Assembly (NCBI RefSeq): GCF_958450345.1
Contig: NC_088780.1
Location: 126,246,226 to 126,310,225, forward strand
Origin: Calliphora vicina
Lineage: Eukaryota > Arthropoda > Insecta > Diptera > Calliphoridae
Direction of reading: 5' to 3'
DNA length: 64,000 nucleotides
Part shown: positions 57,524 through 64,000 of the stretch, piece by piece
Layout: each line of letters begins with the position of its first letter
Position numbering within the stretch: position 1 is the first letter of the stretch
Notes under the pieces: generated by a model
What the model saw: only the letters and a program-made list of their open reading frames with translations
Databases searched by the model: none
Told to the model about the DNA's origin: nothing
Translations under genes and position numbers: made by a program

Positions 57524-58933
57524 TAGGGTATTCATTCGACTAATGATCGTTCGATTAATCGAATAATTTCTTACGAATAATTATGCGAACTATTTAAAAA
57601 TGGCCATTTTCGAATATCGAATAATTCGAACAATTTTATGTAGAATAATCGAATAAAACGAATAAATGTTCATATACATATATTTAAATATATTAAATTG
57701 CTTAAAATTTTTCATAATTTCAAATTTAAATAAGTAATAATGACTCACACAAATTGAATTGTTTCTGAAATTCGACAAATAACTAAAGACAAAGGGACTT
57801 TCGATCATTGTAGATGAGTGTTCCGATAGCTCCTGCAAGAAGTTACAATTCTAAAAACAAATCGTTCAAAAATTTTTAACTTAGGACTTGAACCAATGAA
57901 AATAAAAGGTACGGAATAAAATATTTGTTATTTAGCTGGCGAAATATTAGAAGAATCGCAATTAATAATCAAAATATTAAATTAGATTAAAGTGGAGTTG
58001 AATGTGATTTTGAAACGGTTGTCGAAAGTGATATTGAGGATGACATTTATAATGATTACATTAAAATAGATGAAGGCCATGATCTTAAAATATATTTAAG
58101 TGATGTTATTAACCGCGTACTTAAGTGTTGCAAAATATTTAATAAATCGAATGATGAACACAAATATTGCAAACTAACGTTTTGTTGCAAGAAAAGCATG
58201 GAGTTCGTCTTATACATGATTTTGAACATCGTTGAATATCTTTGTCTAACATGGTAATAAACTTTTTGCGTATTTGTAAATGCGTCAATCATGCACTGCC
58301 TGACTTCAAATTAGCCACGTTCACTGACAATGATATGAAACTTTGGACAGATTCCCTTTATTGTGTAATTCCCCAAGACCACTTTATTAAACTAAGATTC
58401 GGCAACGTTGATAGAGCTTCATGTATAATACAATTTGTTATAAATAATTTAGAAATATTGAATAATTAATTTACTAAAAAATTAGTTACTCAATTTAAAA
58501 CCCGAATTAATGAACGACATAAAAAAGTTCTTAATACGTTTATATTATATTTGAATTTCAGGATCATGTCCAACTAGCTTAAATTTTTTAAAGCATAGCT
58601 CCAAAATGGGAACTAAAGGGTTTGATTGTCAATTGTTTTGTAGATTGTTCGGGAGTTAATCTAATCAGAATATTTCTGTTGAAAATTTAATGATGGACTT
58701 TGTTTTCGAATGTTTTTTTATATTATCAATACTTGAGTTGTTAACTTTAAAGTAATATATTAAAAAATCGACATCAAAACTTCATTCTTTACTTTTTTAA
58801 AAAAAATTAAATTAGTCGAATAATTCGATTAATTTTAAACGTGTGATCGAATTATTCGAACAAGTTAAAATCTCTTATTCGAATTATTCGTTTTATTCGA
58901 ACAAGAGAAAAACCGAATAATTCGAATACCCTA
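57524..58933 (+). mobile_element. hAT element with transposase remnant
   Basis: Ends TAGGGTATTCATTCGACTAA and, reverse-complemented, TAGGGTATTCGAATTATTCG. Flanks GTAGTCAC (57516-57523) and CTAGTAAC (58934-58941) match at 6 of 8 positions, an eroded duplication. TTCGAATAATTCGA-type words fill both ends. 1410 bp, containing hAT transposase blocks. The end sequence resembles the MITE at 5563-6415. Confidence 0.88.
57770..58470 (+). pseudogene. hAT transposase pseudogene, internal part
   Basis: KGLSIIVDECSDSSCKK (about 57790-57842) matches the F-S-x-DE-TD block holding the first catalytic Asp. VINRVLKCCKIFNKSNDEH (about 58105-58162) matches the V-KF-R-S helix. LQEKHGVRLIHDFEHR (about 58172-58235), with a stop where the conserved RWNS Trp should be, and SLSNMVINFLRICKCVNHAL (58243-58305) match the D-xTRWNS-Y-ML-R segment. 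A further open run continues to 58469. The N-terminal BED finger and C-terminal dimerisation region are not seen. Stops, frameshifts and deletions make it inactive. Confidence 0.75.
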
Positions 58934-58949
58934 CTAGTAACTTAAGGAT

Positions 58950-59210
58950 ATTATCAATCAAACCAAGGCTAAGCTTGAAAAATACTTGGAACTCTGCACC
59001 ATCAATTTCAAAGGTAAACAAAATGGTTTCCTGAATTTCGTTATATCTGTACAAGCACAGAAGATGCCGACCATTCTGGACGCCCAGTTGAGGTCTCTAC
59101 ACCCGAAACAATTCAAAAAATCACGAACGGATCAGTGGTTCCAATCTTTAATGATCACTTGGGTATGCTTACAATCGGCTCACAAATGATGTGGGCAATT
59201 TATTTGAATT
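58950..59210 (+). pseudogene. mariner transposase N-terminal pseudogene
   Basis: STEDADHSGRPVEVSTPE, TIQKITNGSVVPIFNDHLGM (about 59055-59170), a typical mariner DNA-binding domain with the GRPVEV linker followed by the second helix-turn-helix. The region between KIT and GSV is deleted compared with the usual I-D-R-KVREI stretch. Nothing of the catalytic domain remains. It belongs to a different mariner lineage from the copies at 9-14 kb. Confidence 0.8.
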
Positions 59211-60540
59211 TTTCATGAGAAATTTACAAAGAAATTTAAATATACAACTTATTATTGTAATACAAATTGTAACCCAATTTATGTAACATATTCCATTTAA
59301 AATTTAATTTAACAAATGAATAACATCTATCAAATGACTAAATTAATATAAAAAAACACTTGAGTTAATACAAAGTGTATAAAATCGACAATTTTATACA
59401 TAAAATTATAAAATAATTTTATTATTGTTTGAATTGTTAACTTTTCTAAAAACAAATTATGAATTTTTTAAATTAAAAACTAATTTCTTCATGTGTATAA
59501 TTATGAATTACCAAAACTAGAAATGTTTATAGATGTAAGAACTATTGTGAATTATAAAAACTCTGTACTAATTATAACTTGAATTGTTTATAAACAATGT
59601 GTACATAAATAGTATTAAAAATGAAATGTACCTAGGTTAAGTTATGGCTTATAAAAATCAAAAACTTCACTGGCATTCTAACTTTAAATCGAATAAGATT
59701 GAATTCTCTCAAATAAAACCTAAATTATAAATTAAAACTTAAAGCCAAATAATTTATTTTCTCTTTTGTTAAAATAAATTATAAATTAACATTTATATTT
59801 AAAAACTTACAAACTAATTAAAACTTAATGCTAAAATAAATAGTTAAAATCCATTAAAATCAAAATTAAAACATTATCGAGTTCTCATTAAAAAACAAGC
59901 CACACACACATACATCACATATCCAATAAGGTGAGCACACAATCATATACACGCAATCATACACACTCAATCTTGTAACATAATACTAATCTCATATCCA
60001 TATACCAAATTACATTCACTCATAATAACTATATTTTCTTCTCAAATTTACTCTACCCATGTAATTCCCCGTTCTACCGAGAAATTACACACGTATTTCG
60101 AGGAATTGGTGCCCACTCAAATCATCCACACTATTTACAGTCCACTCCATCCCATATAAGACACAATTCATCCAAACTTAAAGGCATAAATTTCTGCATG
60201 GTCCTTTCTAGCTGAAAAAGAAAATCCCCAGTTGACATCACTGTATCATCACAAAAGAGAATGAGGTAAAGTAAAAAACAACCCTATTTATCCCATACTC
60301 ATTATCCCATACTTAAGCTAAGAAATTAGTTCTCACATAATAACCATCAAATAAACACGCGATCGCGACGGGTTACAAACAAAAACAAGTGAAAAAGAAA
60401 AAAAATTGAAAATAAAAGCTAAGTGTAAAAAAAATCTAACAAAAAATACGTAATTTTCGAATATATAATACATATTATAAGTGAAAAATAAAGTAAAACT
60501 CAGAAATATGTTTTAATTTTGAGTAAAAAATATAAAAAAG

Positions 60541-60814
60541 AGCCGTTAATGTAGCAAAAAAATTTTAAGCAAAAAAAATCCGCTATTTTACAAAAAAAAA
60601 ATGCTAAAAACAAAAAACATGCATAAAGTTTAGTAAAAAAAAAAAAAATCCGTTAATTTGCAAAAAGTTTTAAAATAGAATTTCTTAAAAATTTAAACAA
60701 AAACAAAAAAGTTACTTTGTGCAAAATCTGTAAAAAAAAATCCGTTAGAAAACCAACAAAAAAAAATTTGCAAATAAGAAACAGGTGCTTGTGCAAAAAA
60801 AAAAAAATCCGTTA
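60541..60814. repeat. A-tract/TCCGTTA iterated motif
   Basis: TCCGTTA or a near form follows an A-tract at about 60542, 60579, 60648, 60741 and 60808. Spacing is irregular. May be a protein-binding array or simply decayed A-rich sequence. Confidence 0.45.
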
Positions 60815-61140
60815 CAAAAAAGAGCCAATAGTCTTATATTGCAAAAAATTGATGTACATACATAACGAATGTAAAAAAAAGAAAATAAGAAAAGTTAAAA
60901 AAAAAAAACGGTGTGTAAGTGCAAACAAAAATCTGTTGAAAAGAAAATTTAATTAAAAGAAATCTGAATACAAGTTTAAAGGAAAACAAAATCATTGTGA
61001 TGAAATATTTAGTTATCAATAAATAAGTTCAAAGTAAAACAAAAAAAAAAAAAAATTTTTCATATAAATAAAAAATTCAAGTGCCTAATTTTGGTCGCCA
61101 CTGTACTCAAAGAAGAAGTAAACAAAAAGAAAAACATAAA

Positions 61141-61652
61141 GCATTCAGTTGTACAGGGTTACCGAGAGTGTGTTTTTTCGTTCACTAAAACAAAACGATT
61201 AAAGTAAATAAAAAATATATTAAAGTTAAATAAATTTATTATAATTACAACTAAATTAAAATTAAATGCATCTAATTATAAATAAATTTAAATTAAAGGA
61301 AATTAAAAAAAAAATATAATAAAACCAATTGAAGGCCTTAATTAAGTGTAATTAAATAAATTTAAATTAAATAATACCACAAGTTCATGCAAACAAAATA
61401 CACATTTACTACTACAGAACAAAATTACTTTATTTTATAAATCTAGCAACAATGTTTTATACATAAATAAGAAAGAACAGAATACTGGTGAAAACAAACA
61501 AATGTGTATAACAGAACAAAACAAATTTAACAATTGAAACCGTAAACGTAAACGTTACACAATTAAATCGAAACGTAATCGCTCGTAATAAAACAAACAA
61601 CACAAATAAACAATCAACAAAACATATTTCTCACATGCAACAACAGAACAAG
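61141..61652 (+). promoter_or_regulatory. Possible transcription start and non-coding first exon
   Basis: CATTCAGTTGTACAGG at 61142 matches the fly initiator TCAGTT (+1 near 61147), followed by GGGTTACCGAGAGTG. The next 500 bp have the A-rich, ATG-poor look of fly 5' untranslated sequence and end in a good donor, GAACAAG|GTATGA (61652/61653). It could belong to the retrotransposon or to a host gene. No TATA box or downstream element is convincing. Confidence 0.3.
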
Positions 61653-62230
61653 GTATGAAATAATTGTTAATAAAATCTACCATAACTTTTAGTTAACTAA
61701 TTGGAAAACACAAATAATATTGCGCTAATAAAATTATATTTAATTATAGAAATATAATTAATTATAAAAAATAATTCCCATTTACATTTATCAACTGGTG
61801 TATGCATTTTGGAGACAAAATTTATTTCACTAGAAATTAAATAACCATATAACATTTCTCCCTCGTCATTTTTTTAAATTTTAAAAAATTGTATGATACT
61901 TTGCAAGTTATGATTTAATTTATCTCTATTCATCGAAATTAAAACTTTTGCCACTCGTTATTATTGCTGAAGATCTCGTTTTCGTATCTCAAATTACTTT
62001 CTCAAGTCTCTAAGTGAATTTAATCTCCTCGTATAATAAATATTTAATAACTTTTATATTGCAATCGGCACACTCGTATAAATATTTATTACTCTCTACA
62101 TTTAAACAGTTTATTTATACAACTGGCTCCACAATTCACTTAGAGCTGCTATCTAATAGATCTACTCATTCCAAATTCTCTGCTACGCAGCAAGTAAATT
62201 ATCTTTATAGCTTAAAAGAAAAGTTTTAAA

Positions 62231-64000
62231 ATGAAACCTACGGAAAATACATCGGTTAATGATACTACAATGAAGCATGAAAAATTCCTCTTTGATTGCG
62301 ATCACCTGATTATGTTTTGTACTAATTTCGGGAAATCAGATATCGAGGACCAGACTGATTCAGTTTTGGAAACCAAATTACAGGATTTGGAGAACAGATG
62401 GAGAAAGTTACAAGACTCATATGAAATCCTTATGATAGCCCCAAATTTAGAAAACACTAAAGATTTCAAGGAAAATGCGAAAATAAATTTCAATGCGTCT
62501 TCAGAAACTTTTTATACATGTAGATCACATATTATGGATCTACTAAAACTTTCAAGGGCATGTGAACCTCGAAATTCAGTATCTCGAACTAGTATTAGTC
62601 CCCAATTCCCAAATATGGCAACTCGATCCTTCATTAAACTACCGCCTTGCGATATCGATACGTTTACCGGTAGTTACGAAGAATGGCCAGCATTTCGGGA
62701 CCTTTTTACTACCGCTTGTATAGAAAATGATGAAATTCCTAAAGCTCAGAAACTATTTTACCTACGGCTAAAAACAGGAGGTAGTGCCGGCGCAATCGTT
62801 AAACGTTATACACTATGTAATGAGAATTTTGATCACGCATGGAATGCATTAAAGTCACGATTTGACAATAAGCGAGCACTAATAGACAATAAGCTCAAAA
62901 TTCTTTTCAATATCCCTGTCGCTACGTCTGAAAACAGCGAATCGATCCAAAGAATTCATTCCACAGTCACCGATTGCTTAACGGCGCTTAAGGCCCTCAA
63001 CGTAAAGGTAGATGGATGGGACCCTATTCTTATTTATCTAGTATCAACAAAATTACCTGATGATACTCTGGCGCTATGGGAACAGTCATTTAAAACTCAA
63101 CGCGAAGTGCCAACATGGTCCCAAATGGATGTATTCTTAGTAAACCGATATGAAGTTGTTGAAAGAATTTCTTCAATAAAAACAACGAAAGAACGATTCA
63201 GTCTACCCTCTCTACCACATACTAAAATCCAATCATACTCATCTCAGGAAAAATTAAATTATACGTGTACACTTTGCAGCGAAGATCACAATTTAAGGAC
63301 TTGTACTAAATTCAAGAAGTACACAGTGCAACAGCGAATAGATTATGTTTTTGAAAATAACATTTGCAATAATTGTCTCTCTTCAGGTCATACCAAAAAC
63401 AAATGCTCTAGCAAAAATACTTGCTTTATTTGCAAATCCAGACATCACACTCTACTACATTTGCACAAATCCCGTGAAAATTCCACACAATTTCAAAATA
63501 ATGAAACCCATAATAGCTCTGAAAATTATTCAGGTCAAAATAACAACAAATCATTCAGAACTCAGCAAATTCAAGATAATGATAATCTACCTTCAACCTC
63601 AAAAAATTGTCAAATTCAAGCCAATTTTTCATCAAACAACGATAATATTTTGCTACGTACGGCACTAGTACAAATAGAACATCTCGGTGAATTATTTACA
63701 GTTAGGGCGTTAATAGACCCCGGTTCACAAAGAACGTTTTTATCGGAAAGAATTAAAAACTTGCTCAAGTTACCATATCAAAGATCTGAAGTTGAAATTA
63801 TTGGAATTGGTGGCCAAGTACAATCAGCAAATAAAGAATGCCATATTACTTTGTATGCTAAACGCTGCAAATTGAAATTCATAGTAAATGCCATAATTTT
63901 ACCAAATTTAACTAAACGAATTCCGTCTATGTCCTTTAAGCCACCTAATTCCACACAGCTTTTAAATCTCGACCTCGCAGATCCGAATTTTAATAAATCT
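62231..64000 (+). CDS. BEL/Pao-type retrotransposon gag-protease polyprotein (runs off the window)
   Basis: Open for 590 codons with no stop, from the first ATG after an in-frame TAA (62213-62215). It would encode Gag and, further on, protease, reverse transcriptase, RNase H and integrase, of which only the first parts are in view. Residues 1-130 include an N-terminal helical stretch. Residues about 140-300 begin KLPPCDIDTFTGSYEEWPAF, the Gag domain (DUF1759) of BEL/Pao elements. Three Cys/His knuckles follow: CTLCSEDHNLRTC (about 345), CNNCLSSGHTKNKC (about 378) and CFICKSRHHTLLH (about 398). After an Asn/Ser-rich linker, RALIDPGSQRTFLSERI (about 492-508) is the DUF1758 aspartic-protease site; the usual D-S/T-G is D-P-G here. 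The intact frame contrasts with every other element in the window and suggests a recent insertion. Confidence 0.93.
   Translation, partial: MKPTENTSVNDTTMKHEKFLFDCDHLIMFCTNFGKSDIEDQTDSVLETKLQDLENRWRKLQDSYEILMIAPNLENTKDFKENAKINFNASSETFYTCRSHIMDLLKLSRACEPRNSVSRTSISPQFPNMATRSFIKLPPCDIDTFTGSYEEWPAFRDLFTTACIENDEIPKAQKLFYLRLKTGGSAGAIVKRYTLCNENFDHAWNALKSRFDNKRALIDNKLKILFNIPVATSENSESIQRIHSTVTDCLTALKALNVKVDGWDPILIYLVSTKLPDDTLALWEQSFKTQREVPTWSQMDVFLVNRYEVVERISSIKTTKERFSLPSLPHTKIQSYSSQEKLNYTCTLCSEDHNLRTCTKFKKYTVQQRIDYVFENNICNNCLSSGHTKNKCSSKNTCFICKSRHHTLLHLHKSRENSTQFQNNETHNSSENYSGQNNNKSFRTQQIQDNDNLPSTSKNCQIQANFSSNNDNILLRTALVQIEHLGELFTVRALIDPGSQRTFLSERIKNLLKLPYQRSEVEIIGIGGQVQSANKECHITLYAKRCKLKFIVNAIILPNLTKRIPSMSFKPPNSTQLLNLDLADPNFNKS

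Larger units (their letters stand above)
57395..59215 (+). mobile_element. mariner element, copy 3, split by a hAT
   Basis: The 5' flank (TATTGGGTCAATAAGTATAA at 57393, then the 5' leader with GTCAGTTGACTCCTGTCAAA) and the transposase N-terminus (from 58950) are separated by a hAT element at 57524-58933. The 3' two-thirds of mariner are missing after about 59210. Confidence 0.7.
59216..62230. other. AT-rich region before the retrotransposon frame; LTR not resolved
   Basis: Should contain the LTR and leader of the element whose frame starts at 62231, but the other LTR lies outside the window, so no boundary can be set. TGG-starting primer-site candidates are TGGTGCCCACTC (60107), TGGTCGCCACTG (61092) and TGGCTCCACAATTC (62124, just after ...TTATACA). 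The second also reads, on the other strand, as a Tc1-type end TACAGTGGCGACCAAAATTA. 59890-60160 is C-rich and G-poor; 60380-61300 is A-rich. Confidence 0.4.

Noticed and set aside
60717..60956. Lys-rich 79-codon frame
   Set aside because: Translation of A-tracts; the opposite strand gives an equally open Phe-rich frame.
61085..61105. Retrotransposon primer-binding site TGGTCGCCACTG
   Set aside because: Reads equally well on the other strand as a Tc1-type terminal repeat; cannot be decided without the second LTR.
61890..62121. Short LTR running from TGTATGATAC to TTATACA
   Set aside because: TG...CA boundaries arise easily by chance in AT-rich DNA and there is no second copy in the window.
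63345..63668. 107-codon plus-strand frame
   Set aside because: Alternative frame inside the retrotransposon gag.

Overview
The window looks like non-coding DNA from a higher dipteran, most likely a calyptrate fly. It is very AT-rich and has no intact host gene. Its transposon mix is typical of flies: mariner and Tc1-like pseudogenes, TAGGG- and CAG-ended hAT elements with 8-bp target-site duplications (TSDs), Helitron ends, TTAA-flanked MITEs, and at the right edge a BEL/Pao-type retrotransposon. The species cannot be fixed from the sequence. The scarcity of coding DNA, together with three short plus-strand candidate exons with good splice sites (17693-17731, 39929-39980, 47307-47344), suggests that much of the window is giant intron. 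That is inference.

Layout. 1-8 kb: a hAT MITE (1924-2704), a small Tc1-type MITE (4547-4780), and a decayed Tc1/mariner element (5113-7583) carrying a second hAT MITE and a family-A repeat. 9-14.3 kb: two mariner pseudogenes in opposite orientation with a Helitron between them; the second mariner contains a hAT element, which contains a family-B repeat. 15.6-25 kb: a second Helitron, a candidate microexon, a 1.3-kb foldback, a palindromic MITE and a dead non-LTR RNase H region. 27-37 kb: a MITE split by a hAT, family A and B copies, a MITE with two tRNA-like domains, and a MITE family inserted into itself. 38-46 kb: two arrays of one palindromic satellite in opposite orientation, around a Tc1 pseudogene. 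46-54 kb: small hairpin MITEs, a foldback, a hAT full of GTAGCA-like repeats, a piggyBac-type MITE, a DDE pseudogene and another family-A copy. 57-59 kb: a mariner split by a hAT with a recognisable broken transposase. 62.2-64 kb: an open BEL/Pao-type gag-protease frame of 590 codons that runs off the window.

Two repeat families dominate. Family A runs from a TATACCCTACACC hairpin to GGTCGGGCTTGACCGACC; family B runs from TATACCCTTCACC to TTCGGCACAGCCGAA. Both have a terminal hairpin, a GTCC/GTCT microsatellite and a TTACTTGTTTT tail, so they look like one structural class. The nesting gives a relative order: mariner and Tc1 are oldest, hAT elements came next, and family A/B copies are often youngest, although hAT and TA-type MITEs later entered some A copies. 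The only plausibly live gene is the BEL/Pao polyprotein.
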